Assembly: GCA_902540595.1 (NCBI GenBank)
Contig: CACBNI010000002.1
Location: forward strand, 62,001-126,000
Source: an uncultured Pelagibacteraceae bacterium
GTDB taxonomy: Bacteria > Pseudomonadota > Alphaproteobacteria > Pelagibacterales > Pelagibacteraceae
DNA length: 64,000 bases
Reading direction: 5' to 3'
Shown here: one piece after another, positions 51,960-62,053 of the stretch
Numbering within the stretch: the first letter of the stretch is position 1
Layout: every line of letters begins with the position of its first letter
Position numbers and translations under genes: made by a program
Notes under the pieces: model-generated
What the model saw: the letters and a program-made list of their open reading frames with translations, nothing else
Database searches by the model: none
Told to the model about the DNA's origin: nothing

Positions 51960-54007
51960 GCAATATCATTGATAATATCTGCTCTATCGTAAAGCTTAAT
52001 CAGTGGCTTAAACTTGCTAATATCTTCGTTGGTTTGTTCAATTCTTTTAATTTCTTTTTCAGCAAGTAAAAAAAGATCACTATTATGAACAGGGTCAGCT
52101 AATTTAAAATTTTTAATACCACTTTGTTTAAAACCAAGTAGGTCTCCAAAACCTCTAATTTTCATATCTTCTTCAGATATAAAAAAACCATCATTACTTT
52201 GTTTTAAGATATTAATTCTTTTTTTTGCATTTTCAGATAAATTTGACTTAAACATTAATATACATGTTGAATCTTTATCTCCTCGACCAACACGACCTCT
52301 AAGCTGATGTAGCTGTGATAAACCAAATTTGTTTGCATTTTCAATAATGATTACGTTTGCATTCGGAAAGTCTATTCCAACTTCAATAATTGTTGTGGAA
52401 ACTAAAATTTGGAATTTATTTTTTTGAAAATTATTTAATATTTTCTCTTTTTCATTTATTTCAGTTTTGCCATGTAATAATAAAACCTGATTTGGAAATA
52501 ATTTATTTAAAAATTCAAATTTGTTTACAGCAGAAGTATGATCTAATTTTTTAGACTCTTCTATTAGAGGACATACCCAAAAAATTTGATTTCCTGAATT
52601 TATTTCTTTTTTAATAAATTTAAGAACATCATCAATTTTACTCTCTAATTTACTATATGTTTTAATTGGTTTTCTTGATTTAGGTTTTTCCTTTATTATT
52701 GATAAATCCATATCACCATACATTGTCATGGTTAATGTTCGTGGTATTGGTGTAGCTGTCATCAATAAAACATCACAATCATCACCACCTTTATCTGATA
52801 ACTTTTTTCTTTGATTAACTCCAAACTTGTGTTGTTCATCGATAATAATTAATCCGAGTTTTTTATAGCTAACTTTTTTTTGAAATATTGCGTGAGTTCC
52901 AAATATAATATCTATTTTATTATTTTTTAATTTCTCAAAAATTATTTTTTTATTTTTATAATCGGATTTTCCTGAAATTAATTCAATTTTTTTAATCCCA
53001 GGAAAAATTTCTTTTGCTAAATTATAATGCTGTCGAGCTAATATTTCTGTTGGAGCCATAAAAGCAACTTGGTAGCCAGAATTTATGGTATTGTAAGCTG
53101 ATAGAAGTGCAATAATTGTTTTACCACTTCCAACATCACCTTGTAAAAGTCTAAACATTTTAGTCGATGTACTTAGGTCTTTATTAATTTCTTTTAGGGA
53201 ATTTACTTGGTCATTTGTTAATGAAAAACTTAACTTATTTATTAAATTATTTTGTAAATTAAAATTTATTTTTTTTCTTTTTTTTTTAATTTTTTTAATT
53301 TTTTTCCTTATTTCAGAATTTACCAAAAAAGTTGAAAAAATTTCATCATAAGCAAGTCTCTGATAAAAGTTATCTTTATATTTCCCAATATTCTCTGGTT
53401 TATGAAGTTCTACAATGGAATTATTCCAACTTAAATTTCCAAATTTCTTAACAATTTGATTAGAATGCCACTCATCTAATTCAGGTAGTTCACTAATAAT
53501 TTGGGCAATAATTTTATTATAAACTTTTTCAGATATTCCTTCCGTTAAAGAGTACTGATTATGTACTTGTTTTATTAGAGAAGAGTCTTCAGATATATAT
53601 TTTGGGTTTGTTAATTGATATTTGTTTTTAAAATAACTTATTTTTCCACTTATAGTTATTTCCTTACCTAGTGGGAGAATTTTTTTTACATATCCCTCGT
53701 AACTATTAAAAAAAACACAGTCTAATTTTCCAGAGTCATCTGAACAAATTACTCTATTCGGTAAATTTCTTATTCTAGGAAATAAATATTTTTGAGGTGT
53801 AACCGTTACAGTTTGATTTTCACCAATTTTAAGATCTTTTATTTTTGATGACAAGCTTCTATCCGTATAAGATTTTGGAAGTTTCCACAAAAGATCAAAT
53901 AAATTATTAATATTTTTCTTTTTAAGTAAATTAGTTGTTTTAACTCCGACTCCTTTTAATGCTGTTAAATCTGATAATAAATATTTATAATTACTTTTAA
54001 TATTCAT
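51956..54007 (-). CDS. recG: ATP-dependent DNA helicase RecG
   Basis: Reverses stalled replication forks and remodels branched DNA. The 683-residue protein has an N-terminal wedge (OB) domain (about residues 60-150), then SF2 helicase motifs: LLQGDVGSGKTIIAL, IIIDEQHKFGVNQR (DEQH), MTATPIPRTL and QLRGRVGRGD. It diverges from sdhE with 22 bases between start codons, the standard alphaproteobacterial arrangement. Confidence 0.96.
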   Translation of the reverse strand: MNIKSNYKYLLSDLTALKGVGVKTTNLLKKKNINNLFDLLWKLPKSYTDRSLSSKIKDLKIGENQTVTVTPQKYLFPRIRNLPNRVICSDDSGKLDCVFFNSYEGYVKKILPLGKEITISGKISYFKNKYQLTNPKYISEDSSLIKQVHNQYSLTEGISEKVYNKIIAQIISELPELDEWHSNQIVKKFGNLSWNNSIVELHKPENIGKYKDNFYQRLAYDEIFSTFLVNSEIRKKIKKIKKKRKKINFNLQNNLINKLSFSLTNDQVNSLKEINKDLSTSTKMFRLLQGDVGSGKTIIALLSAYNTINSGYQVAFMAPTEILARQHYNLAKEIFPGIKKIELISGKSDYKNKKIIFEKLKNNKIDIIFGTHAIFQKKVSYKKLGLIIIDEQHKFGVNQRKKLSDKGGDDCDVLLMTATPIPRTLTMTMYGDMDLSIIKEKPKSRKPIKTYSKLESKIDDVLKFIKKEINSGNQIFWVCPLIEESKKLDHTSAVNKFEFLNKLFPNQVLLLHGKTEINEKEKILNNFQKNKFQILVSTTIIEVGIDFPNANVIIIENANKFGLSQLHQLRGRVGRGDKDSTCILMFKSNLSENAKKRINILKQSNDGFFISEEDMKIRGFGDLLGFKQSGIKNFKLADPVHNSDLFLLAEKEIKRIEQTNEDISKFKPLIKLYDRADIINDIA

Positions 54008-54029
54008 ATTAAGTTAATATATTCTAATA

Positions 54030-54287
54030 ATGACCATCAACATAGATGAATTAAAAAAAAAAATTATTTATAGATCTAATTATCGTGGCACGAAAGAAAT
54101 GGATAAACTTTTGGGCACATTTACTAAAAAAAATATTAATTATTTGAATTATGATGACTTAATTGATTTAGAAAAATTACTAAATATTGACGATACAAAT
54201 TTGTATAATTTTTATACCGGTGCTGAAACCGATTTTGAAATAGATGATAATAAAGTAAATTTACTTTTTAAAAATTTTAAATATTGA
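54030..54287 (+). CDS. sdhE: Succinate dehydrogenase flavinylation factor SdhE
   Basis: Small helical protein of 85 residues that helps attach FAD to succinate dehydrogenase. The family motif RGxxE is present as SNYRGTKEMDKLLGTF, followed by the five-helix pattern (LIDLEKLLNIDDTNLYNFYTG). It lies opposite recG as in other alphaproteobacteria and ends just before the reverse-strand tRNA-Ser. Confidence 0.9.
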   Translation: MTINIDELKKKIIYRSNYRGTKEMDKLLGTFTKKNINYLNYDDLIDLEKLLNIDDTNLYNFYTGAETDFEIDDNKVNLLFKNFKY

Positions 54288-54291
54288 AAAA

Positions 54292-54381
54292 TGGCGGAGA
54301 GACTGGGATTCGAACCCAGGAAAGAGTTGCCCCTTTGCCGGTTTTCAAGACCGGTGCTTTCAACCGCTCAGCCATCTCTCC
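54292..54381 (-). tRNA. tRNA-Ser (anticodon TGA)
   Basis: Read on the minus strand, GGAGAGA pairs with TCTCTCC as acceptor. The anticodon stem CCGGT/ACCGG encloses CTTGAAA with anticodon TGA. A long variable arm follows, as in class II tRNAs. The T arm is GGGTTCGAATCCC, ending with discriminator G and an encoded CCA. Total length is 90 bases. Confidence 0.97.
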
Positions 54382-54467
54382 GTTCGCAAGGTTTTATAAT
54401 TATAATTATTTAATTCAACCTTAAAATAGTCTATTAAAACTAATAACGACTAATTCCATTAAATCTT

Positions 54468-55346
54468 ATGAACAAAGAATTCAATAAGGGGTTACTACTA
54501 GCTGGTTCTGGCTCATTTTGGTGGGGATTTATCGGTGTTATTTATTTTAAATCTATCACTTATATTGGTCATATAGAACTTGTTGTTCATAGATGCCTTT
54601 GGTCGACTTTTACATTGATAATAACTACTTTTTTTTTTTCTAAATGGCATATTTTTTTTGAAATTATAAAAAATAAAAAAAATTTAATTTATCTTTTTTT
54701 TTCAGGTAACTTAATTTTTATTAATTGGGCAGCTTGGATTTATGCAATAGCAACCAATAGAATAATTGATGCTAGCTTTGGTTATTTTATAATGCCAATT
54801 CTAAGCGTAATGCTAGGGTATTTTTTTTTTAAAGAAGTTCTTAACAAGAAAAGAATTTTTTCAATTATATTAGTTATATTGTCTATTCTTTACTTAATTA
54901 TAATGAGTTATAATTCTTTACCTTGGTTAGGTTTAGTTGTGGCGTTTAGTTGGGCTTTTTATAATCTCTTTAGAAAAAAAATTGATGTTGATACTGATGT
55001 CGGCTTACTGATAGAGAGTTTATTTATATTGCCATTTGCTGTTGTCGCATTCTATTTAATATCAATTAATGGATTTAACGATTTTAAAATTGAAGACCCT
55101 CCAATGATGCTTTTCATTTTTTTGGCAGGACCAATGACTGTAATACCTCTTTTTTTATATGTAAGGGGTGTAGAGTTGTGTGGGCTGGGTCCAACAGGGA
55201 TGATTTTTTATATAACTCCAACTTTACAATTTTTACTTGGCTTTTTTTACTACGATGAGGTTTTTTCATTTAATAAATTAGTTAGTTTTATTTTTATTTG
55301 GATTGCTGTAATTGTATATCTGAAAGATTTACATGAAAATAACTAA
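54468..55346 (+). CDS. rarD: RarD/EamA-family drug/metabolite transporter
   Basis: The 292-residue protein has about ten membrane helices in two EamA repeats. The starting GLLLAGSGSFWWGFIGVIYFKSI and IELVVHRCLWSTF segments, IFINWAAWIYAI, and the late RGVELCGLGPTGMIFYITPTLQFLLG identify the RarD subgroup (named for chloramphenicol sensitivity in E. coli). The natural substrate is unknown. It overlaps the lytic transglycosylase gene by 14 bases. Confidence 0.9.
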   Translation: MNKEFNKGLLLAGSGSFWWGFIGVIYFKSITYIGHIELVVHRCLWSTFTLIITTFFFSKWHIFFEIIKNKKNLIYLFFSGNLIFINWAAWIYAIATNRIIDASFGYFIMPILSVMLGYFFFKEVLNKKRIFSIILVILSILYLIIMSYNSLPWLGLVVAFSWAFYNLFRKKIDVDTDVGLLIESLFILPFAVVAFYLISINGFNDFKIEDPPMMLFIFLAGPMTVIPLFLYVRGVELCGLGPTGMIFYITPTLQFLLGFFYYDEVFSFNKLVSFIFIWIAVIVYLKDLHENN

Positions 55347-56337
55347 CTATTTATTTATCATCCTGCTCACTTTTAACGTAAATGTTTATGCTGATATTAA
55401 TACAGAGTTTGAAAATTGGAAAAAAAATTTTAAAAAAAAAGCTCTTGCAAATAATATTTCTGAAAAAACTTTTGATAAAGTTATGTCTAATACGAAATTT
55501 CTTCCTAACGTAATTAAATATGATAGGTTTCAACCTGAATTTTATGAGGATACAAAAACTTATATTTCAAAAAGAACTTCTGACAAGAAAGTTTCTAAAG
55601 GATTATCATTTTATAAACTAAACTCAAATTTAGTTAAATCAGTAGAAAATAAATTCAATGTAGAACAAGAATTGCTATTATCACTAATGGGTATTGAAAC
55701 AAATTTTGGAACTTATGTTGGAAAAATGGATATTTTATCATCTCTTGCTACATTAAGTTTTGATCAAAGAAGGTCTGAGTTTTTCTCAAATGAACTATTA
55801 ATACTTCTCAATCTCATTGAAAAACAGCAAGTTAACTATGAAACACTCTTTGGATCTTGGGCAGGAGCATTTGGTTTTTTTCAATTTATGCCCTCTACGA
55901 TAAAAAACTATGCAATAGATTATGATAACAATGGTTCAATTGATTTAAAAGATAGCAAAGATGCATATGCGTCAGCTGGCAACTATTTAAATCAAATTGG
56001 TTGGAAAGTTGGTCAACCTTGTTTTAAGAGAGTTAATTTATCAAATGATATACCTAAAAAATATTTAAATGTTTCAGCTAAGAAACTGCACAACAAACAA
56101 AAATTAAAATCATTCAGCAAATTTATTACAAACATAGATGATATTGAAAATAAATACGAAAATCTTCAAGTAGCTATAATCACACCTGATAAAGATATAA
56201 TACCTGATGCTGACACATTAAATCCAGCCTTTATTGTTTTTGATAATTATGAAATTATATTACAATGGAACAGATCATTAAGATTTGCTTTAGCTGTTTG
56301 TACTTTAAAAGATAAATTTAAAAATGAACTTCAATAA
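55333..56337 (+). CDS. mltB: Lytic murein transglycosylase (MltB family)
   Basis: Peptidoglycan-cleaving enzyme of 334 residues with a signal peptide (about 1-20, ending NVYAD). The catalytic Glu lies in LLSLMGIETNFGTYVG. SLATLSFDQRRSEFFSNELL, GSWAGAFGFFQFMPSTIKNYAIDYDNNGSIDL and SAGNYLNQIGW are typical of MltB. The product should work in the periplasm together with the following rlpA and dacC products. Confidence 0.93.
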   Translation: MKITNYLFIILLTFNVNVYADINTEFENWKKNFKKKALANNISEKTFDKVMSNTKFLPNVIKYDRFQPEFYEDTKTYISKRTSDKKVSKGLSFYKLNSNLVKSVENKFNVEQELLLSLMGIETNFGTYVGKMDILSSLATLSFDQRRSEFFSNELLILLNLIEKQQVNYETLFGSWAGAFGFFQFMPSTIKNYAIDYDNNGSIDLKDSKDAYASAGNYLNQIGWKVGQPCFKRVNLSNDIPKKYLNVSAKKLHNKQKLKSFSKFITNIDDIENKYENLQVAIITPDKDIIPDADTLNPAFIVFDNYEIILQWNRSLRFALAVCTLKDKFKNELQ

Positions 56338-57085
56338 AATTTTAATCATATTTTTAATTTTATTTTTAACAGCATGTAAGCAAATTGATGATGATAAGAA
56401 AGTAATAAATTATTCTAATTATCTAAAATATAGTAATACAGGTTTTACGCTTGTTTATGACGTGCAGCTTAAAAAAGATAATAAAATATCAAAAAAAATT
56501 AATGATAGAGCTTTAGTTATTTTTCATAAAAAAATTAAAAAAAATTCTTTTGTAAAAATTACCAATCCAGTAAATAATAAATCTATTATTGCTAAAGTTA
56601 TTTCAAATAACGCTCAATTTTCTGACTTTTATAATTCTGTGATAACAACAAGAATTGCTAATGAGCTATCTATTGATTTAAACGAGCCTTATGTTGATCT
56701 TGTTCTAATTTCTGAAAATTCTACATTCATTGCAAAAAAAGCAAAAACATTTGATGAAGAAAAAAATGTTGCTGAAAAAGCACCTGTTGATGGCATTACT
56801 ATTGACAATTTGGGTACTGACTTAAATAAAAAAAACAAAGTAAAGAAACATAATTTTTTATATTCAATTAAGATCGCTGATTTTTATTATAAAGACTCAG
56901 CTGAAAATATGATCTTGAGAATTAAAAACGAGACAAATTTGAAAAATCCATTTATAAAAAAACTATCGAAGACTAAATATAGGGTATTATTAGGACCATT
57001 TAGTGATATAAAAAAACTTGAACAATCATTTGATGAAATAAAATTGTTAGATTTTGAAAACCTAGAAATATTAAAAGATGCTTAA
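56324..57085 (+). CDS. rlpA: RlpA-like lipoprotein with SPOR domain
   Basis: The 253-residue protein has a lipoprotein signal (ILIIFLILFLTAC, lipidated Cys18). A divergent double-psi beta-barrel of the RlpA kind covers about residues 55-130 (FVKITNPVNNKSIIAKVISNNAQFSDFYNSVITTRIANEL). A C-terminal SPOR domain lies at about 180-250 (FLYSIKIADFYYKDSAENM to YRVLLGPFSDIKKLEQSFDEI). It probably binds denuded peptidoglycan at the septum. It lies in an mltB-rlpA-dacC cluster; all junctions overlap. Confidence 0.85.
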   Translation: MNFNKILIIFLILFLTACKQIDDDKKVINYSNYLKYSNTGFTLVYDVQLKKDNKISKKINDRALVIFHKKIKKNSFVKITNPVNNKSIIAKVISNNAQFSDFYNSVITTRIANELSIDLNEPYVDLVLISENSTFIAKKAKTFDEEKNVAEKAPVDGITIDNLGTDLNKKNKVKKHNFLYSIKIADFYYKDSAENMILRIKNETNLKNPFIKKLSKTKYRVLLGPFSDIKKLEQSFDEIKLLDFENLEILKDA

Positions 57086-58229
57086 TAAAATATTAATTTA
57101 TATTTTTCTTAACTCATTTTTCTACTCAATTGCTCATGCTAATTTAGACATAAAAGCAAGAACCGCAATACTGCAGGATTATTATTCAGGAGAAATTTTG
57201 TATGAAAAAGAACCAGATAGATCTATTTATCCAGCTTCAATGACTAAAATCATGACCTCAATCATTGCTTTTGACTTAATTAAATCAGGTGATTTGAGTT
57301 TAGATGAAAAATTTATTATTTCAGAAAAGGCTTGGAGATTGTCTACAGCTGGTTATTCGTCTATGTTTATTATGGTAGGAGATCAAGTTTCAGTGGAAAA
57401 TTTGCTTAAAGGTATAATTGTTGCCTCAGGTAACGATGCTTGTATAGCTTTAGCAGAAGGAATAGCTGGCACAGAGGAGGAATTTGCTTTGTTAATGACA
57501 GCAAAAGCAAAAGAAATAGGTATGGAAAATACAAATTTTACAAATTCCTCAGGGATTAATGATCCAGATAACTATTCTACTGTCAGAGATATTATGATTA
57601 TGTCTAGATATTTAATAGAAAAACACCCTGAGTTTTATAAAATGTTTGCAGAAAAAGAATTTACCTGGGATCGTACCGGTGGTGATCCAATTACTCAAGG
57701 TAACAGAAATCCTCTACTATATAAAAATCTTGGAGCAGATGGGATTAAAACCGGATATCTTGCTGTTGAGAAATATTCCTTGGCCTCATCTATAGAGAGA
57801 AACGGTAGGCGACTTATTGCAGTGGGCAGTGGTTTTAATACAAAAAATGCAAGATCCAAAGAAAGTACGAAGCTTTTAACATATGGTTTTACTAATTATG
57901 ATTTAGTTGAAATAGCAAAATCAAATAAACCTTTTCAAAAAATTAATGTCTGGCTTGGTAAACAAGACACAGTAGATGCTTATACTGATCAAGATATTTA
58001 TAAAACTATCAAAAAAGCTAAAAAAAAATTACTGAAAGTTTCTGTCAAATATGAAGGACCAGTAGAAGCTCCAATTCAAAAAAACCAGAAAATAGCAACA
58101 ATAAGAGTAGTATACGACCAAGAATTAGTTGGTGAATATGATCTATTATCATCAAAAGAGGTTAAAAAAGTAAATTTTATATCCAGATTAATTAAATCAA
58201 TAAACTATTTAATCTGGGGTGATGTCTAA
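57078..58229 (+). CDS. dacC: D-alanyl-D-alanine carboxypeptidase (penicillin-binding protein 5/6 family)
   Basis: Trims peptidoglycan stem peptides. The 383-residue protein has a signal peptide (about 1-21, ending AHANL). The serine-active-site motifs are SMTKIMT (SxxK), SGNDAC (SxN) and KTGYL (KTG). A C-terminal PBP5-like beta domain and an amphipathic tail (VNFISRLIKSINYLIWG) suggest membrane association. It overlaps rlpA and tmk. Confidence 0.94.
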   Translation: MLNKILIYIFLNSFFYSIAHANLDIKARTAILQDYYSGEILYEKEPDRSIYPASMTKIMTSIIAFDLIKSGDLSLDEKFIISEKAWRLSTAGYSSMFIMVGDQVSVENLLKGIIVASGNDACIALAEGIAGTEEEFALLMTAKAKEIGMENTNFTNSSGINDPDNYSTVRDIMIMSRYLIEKHPEFYKMFAEKEFTWDRTGGDPITQGNRNPLLYKNLGADGIKTGYLAVEKYSLASSIERNGRRLIAVGSGFNTKNARSKESTKLLTYGFTNYDLVEIAKSNKPFQKINVWLGKQDTVDAYTDQDIYKTIKKAKKKLLKVSVKYEGPVEAPIQKNQKIATIRVVYDQELVGEYDLLSSKEVKKVNFISRLIKSINYLIWGDV

Positions 58230-58833
58230 AAAACCTATAATTGTATTTGAGGGAATTGAAGGGAGTGGAAAAAGTTCTCATTTAGCTTCAGTTGCAAGAT
58301 ATTTAAAACAAGAAAAAATCACTTTTATTAAAATACGAGAACCTGGCGGCAGTCATAATTCTGAGAAAATAAGAAAACTAATGTTAAATAATAAATCTAA
58401 TTTTAATAAAAATACGGATCTATTGTTATTTTTATCATCAAGAAGTGAGAATATAAGCTTAATTAAAAAAAATTATAATAAAAAAATTATTCTCATTGAT
58501 AGATTTACAGACTCAACTATTGCATACCAACATTATGGTATGGGTGTTAATTTGAAATTAATTAATTTATTAAATAAGTATTTGCTTAAAAATATCAAAA
58601 TAAATTTTACTTTCTTAAATATAGTAAATAATAAAAATTTATTTTTAAGACTTAAAAAAAGAAAATCTCTTAATAGGTATGATAAATTTAACTCAGCCTT
58701 TTATAATAAAGTGCAGAATGGTTTTATTAAATTAGCTAATTCAAAAAAAAATTCGTATATGATAATTAATTCAAATTTAGAAATTGAAAAAAACAAGAAA
58801 TTAATCTTAGATAAGATAAAAAAATTAATTTAA
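58222..58833 (+). CDS. tmk: Thymidylate kinase
   Basis: Makes dTDP from dTMP. The 203-residue protein (ATG at 58222, or GTG one codon earlier) starts MSKKPIIVFEGIEGSGKSS with the P-loop. It shows REPGGSHNSEKIRKLML (DR/EPGG motif) and IDRFTDSTIAYQHYGMG. It is followed 3 bases later by holB, the usual pairing. Confidence 0.94.
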   Translation: MSKKPIIVFEGIEGSGKSSHLASVARYLKQEKITFIKIREPGGSHNSEKIRKLMLNNKSNFNKNTDLLLFLSSRSENISLIKKNYNKKIILIDRFTDSTIAYQHYGMGVNLKLINLLNKYLLKNIKINFTFLNIVNNKNLFLRLKKRKSLNRYDKFNSAFYNKVQNGFIKLANSKKNSYMIINSNLEIEKNKKLILDKIKKLI

Positions 58834-58836
58834 TAT

Positions 58837-59760
58837 ATGGAATCTTCATTACAACAAAGTTTATTTGGACATTATGAAATTTTTAATACATTTAAAAATT
58901 TATATTTAAGCAAAAAGTTTCCAAATAAAATAATTTTGTCAGGTGAAAAGGGTATAGGCAAATGTACCTTGGCTTATCATTTAATCAATTATACTTTATC
59001 CTTAAATGAAGATTATAGTTATGATTTGAAAAATTATAAAATTAATAGTGAAAATAAATCTTTTAAATTAATTAAGAATAAATCTAATCCTAATTTTAAC
59101 CTCATTGATGTTGAGGAAGGAAAAAAAAATATTGATATTAATCAAATCAGAGATCTAATTTCTAATTTAAACATATCATCATTTAACGAAGACCCGAGGT
59201 TTGTTTTGATTGATAATATTAATTTACTTAACCTTAATTCTGTCAACGCGTTGCTCAAAGTAATTGAGGAGCCAAATGATAATATAAACTTTATTTTAAT
59301 AAATAGTAATAAACGAGTACTTCCTACCTTAAAATCGAGATGTATAAATTTTAAAATCTCTCTTTCTAAAAATCAGACTACTGAAATAGTTAATATGATT
59401 ATAAATCAGGATATTTACGACATATTTAATGAAGAATTTATTGATTATTATACCACACCTGGACAATTATTAAAAATTTTAAAAGTTTCAGAAGAGTTTG
59501 AAATAGATATAAAAAATTTATCATTAAAAGATTTTTTATTATTGATAATTAAAAATAAACTTTACAAAAAAGATAAAATATTAATTGAATTGACCTACGG
59601 ATTTATTGAAAATTACTTTAGGAGCAAAGTTAATATTAAAAATGTTGAAATATTAAATTATTATAACTTTTTTTTAAAAAAAATTATAAATACCAAAATT
59701 TATAATTTAGACGAAGAAACTCTTTTTATGGAATTTGAAGATCGAATATTAAATGGGTAA
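58837..59760 (+). CDS. holB: DNA polymerase III delta-prime subunit
   Basis: Clamp-loader subunit of 307 residues. The AAA+ features are ILSGEKGIGKCTLAYHLINY (P-loop), FVLIDNINLLNLNSVNALLKVIEEPNDNINFILI and LKSRCINFKI (SRC motif). The ends of the protein are divergent and rich in Asn and Lys. It overlaps metG by 8 bases. Confidence 0.88.
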   Translation: MESSLQQSLFGHYEIFNTFKNLYLSKKFPNKIILSGEKGIGKCTLAYHLINYTLSLNEDYSYDLKNYKINSENKSFKLIKNKSNPNFNLIDVEEGKKNIDINQIRDLISNLNISSFNEDPRFVLIDNINLLNLNSVNALLKVIEEPNDNINFILINSNKRVLPTLKSRCINFKISLSKNQTTEIVNMIINQDIYDIFNEEFIDYYTTPGQLLKILKVSEEFEIDIKNLSLKDFLLLIIKNKLYKKDKILIELTYGFIENYFRSKVNIKNVEILNYYNFFLKKIINTKIYNLDEETLFMEFEDRILNG

Positions 59761-61294
59761 AAATTTTTACATCACAACACCAATATACTACCCCTCTGCA
59801 AGGCCACACATGGGTCATGCTTATTCAAGTATTATTGCTGATTTTTTTTCACGATTTAAAACCATAGATGGTTACAAAGTTTATTTCCTAACTGGAACTG
59901 ATGAGCATGGACTTAAAATTCAAAGATCAGCAGAGAAAGAAGGTCTAGATCCTCTTAATTTCTGTGATCAAATTAGTAAAACTTTTAGAGATTTATCTAA
60001 AACTTTAAATTTATCCAATACAGATTTTATACGAACTACTGAAGAGCGACATAAGAAAACAGTTCAACATTTGTGGAAAGAACTAGAAAATAATGATGAT
60101 ATTTATCTTTCCAATTATTCGGGATGGTACTCTGTTTCAGATGAAGCTTTTTATAATGAAGATGAAATAGAAGAAGTAGAAGGTAAAAAAATTTCAATTA
60201 GTTCTAAGTCAACGGTTGAATGGATAGAGGAGGAGTCATATTTTTTTAGACTTTCCAAATGGGAAAAGCCCTTATTAGATTTTTATGAAAAAAACCCTAA
60301 TTTTATTTCACCTGCATCAAGAAAAAATGAGGTAATAAGTTTTGTTAAAAGTGGTCTTAAAGATCTTTCAGTAAGTAGAAAATCTTTTTCATGGGGAATT
60401 AAAGTCCCTGGGAATGATAAACATGTTATTTATGTTTGGCTTGATGCACTTACTAACTATATAAGTGCTTTAAATTACCCCAATAAAGAAGATGAATTGT
60501 TTAAAAAATTTTGGCCTGCCTCAATACATTTAATTGGTAAAGATATATTAAGATTTCATGCTGTATATTGGCCAGCTTTTTTATTAGCAGCTAACATAGA
60601 ATTACCAAAAAAAGTTTATGGTCACGGATGGATACTTTCGGGGGATGAGAAAATGTCTAAATCAAAAGGTAATATTTTAGATCCATTGAAAATTATTTAT
60701 GAATATGGTCTAGATCCATTAAGATATTATTTAATAAAAGAAGTCTCTTTCGGCAATGATGGAAATATATCCCAAGATAGATTAGAGGACTGTATAAATA
60801 ATGATTTAGCAAATAATTATGGAAATTTATGTCAACGTGTTACTGCTTTTGCAATAAAAAATTGTGATGGGAAAATACCAGAAAAAATAAAATTTGAAGA
60901 AGATGATTTAAATATTTTAAATAAATTTAGGGACAATTTAGAAAATATTAGATCTAAGATAGACCAACAAAATTTAAATTTTTATATTAACTATATAGTT
61001 AATTCACTTTTTGAGGCTAATAAATATTTTAACGACCAAGAGCCATGGAAAAAGAAAGACGATATTATTAGACTAAATACTATCGTATTTACTGCCTTGG
61101 AAATTATTAGAAAAATAAGTTTTTTACTCTATCCAATAATCCCAGGATCAGTATTAAAGGCTTTAAAAATATTTAATCTTGGTGAAAATGACATTAAATT
61201 AGAAGACATATCTAAAAATGAATTTTTAATTAAAGGAAATAGTATAAATAAAATAGACATACTTTTTAAAAAAATAGAAAAAGATAATGATTGA
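59753..61294 (+). CDS. metG: Methionyl-tRNA synthetase
   Basis: Class I synthetase of 513 residues. The signatures are YYPSARPHMGHAYSSII (HIGH-type) and KMSKSKGNILDP. It is of the short type without the C-terminal tRNA-binding domain. The zinc-knuckle cysteines seen in the E. coli-type enzyme are not visible in the insert, consistent with the alphaproteobacterial/organellar MetG1 form. It overlaps tatD by 8 bases. Confidence 0.95.
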   Translation: MGKNFYITTPIYYPSARPHMGHAYSSIIADFFSRFKTIDGYKVYFLTGTDEHGLKIQRSAEKEGLDPLNFCDQISKTFRDLSKTLNLSNTDFIRTTEERHKKTVQHLWKELENNDDIYLSNYSGWYSVSDEAFYNEDEIEEVEGKKISISSKSTVEWIEEESYFFRLSKWEKPLLDFYEKNPNFISPASRKNEVISFVKSGLKDLSVSRKSFSWGIKVPGNDKHVIYVWLDALTNYISALNYPNKEDELFKKFWPASIHLIGKDILRFHAVYWPAFLLAANIELPKKVYGHGWILSGDEKMSKSKGNILDPLKIIYEYGLDPLRYYLIKEVSFGNDGNISQDRLEDCINNDLANNYGNLCQRVTAFAIKNCDGKIPEKIKFEEDDLNILNKFRDNLENIRSKIDQQNLNFYINYIVNSLFEANKYFNDQEPWKKKDDIIRLNTIVFTALEIIRKISFLLYPIIPGSVLKALKIFNLGENDIKLEDISKNEFLIKGNSINKIDILFKKIEKDND

Positions 61295-62048
61295 TTCACA
61301 CTGTCATCTTGATCATGAGTCATTAATGAGTGATCTCAATAACGTAATACAAAGATCAAAAGACGTTGGCATTAAAAAATTGCTAACCATATCAACATCA
61401 ATAGATAGTTTTTCTAAAATTAAACAATTGATCCATAAAGATGACATTATTTATGGTACAGTTGGTATTCATCCACACGAAAGTGACAAAAATGTTTTAA
61501 CTTCCTCTCAATTAGTTCAAAACTTTAAAGCAAATGATAAAATTATTGGCATAGGTGAAACTGGACTAGATTTTTATTATAATAAAAGTGATCGTGACAA
61601 ACAAATATCGAGTTTTAAAGAACACATAGAAGCTTCAATTGAGACCAGGTCACCATTAATTGTTCATTCAAGAAATGCAGAAGATGAAACATATGAAATA
61701 CTTAATTCATATAAAAATAATGACCTTAAAATTTTAATGCATTGTTTTACAGGCTCTAAAGAATTTTCAAAAAAGCTTTTACTATTGAACTCGTATTTTT
61801 CAGCAAGTGGTATTATTACCTTTAAAAACTCCTTAGATTTGCAAGATATCTTTAAGTCCTTACCTTTAGAAAAAGTATTGATTGAAACCGACAGTCCATT
61901 TTTAGCACCAGTACCAAATAGGGGTAAAAAAAATGAACCATCATTTATTGATTTTACAGCTGTTAAACTTGCTGAAATTAAAGAAATACCAAAGTCAAAA
62001 CTCGTTGAAATAACTACAAATAATTTTAATCAACTGTTCTTTAAATAA
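61287..62048 (+). CDS. tatD: TatD-family metal-dependent deoxyribonuclease
   Basis: TIM-barrel hydrolase of 253 residues. Metal ligands lie in MIDSHCHLDHE, IGETGLDFYY, IVHSRNAEDE, MHCFTGSKEF and IETDSPFLAPVPNRG. The family acts as 3'-5' exonuclease or D-aminoacyl-tRNA/DNA quality-control enzyme. It lies between metG and the MBL-fold gene in the conserved tmk-holB-metG-tatD cluster. Confidence 0.93.
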   Translation: MIDSHCHLDHESLMSDLNNVIQRSKDVGIKKLLTISTSIDSFSKIKQLIHKDDIIYGTVGIHPHESDKNVLTSSQLVQNFKANDKIIGIGETGLDFYYNKSDRDKQISSFKEHIEASIETRSPLIVHSRNAEDETYEILNSYKNNDLKILMHCFTGSKEFSKKLLLLNSYFSASGIITFKNSLDLQDIFKSLPLEKVLIETDSPFLAPVPNRGKKNEPSFIDFTAVKLAEIKEIPKSKLVEITTNNFNQLFFK

Positions 62049-62053
62049 TAGTT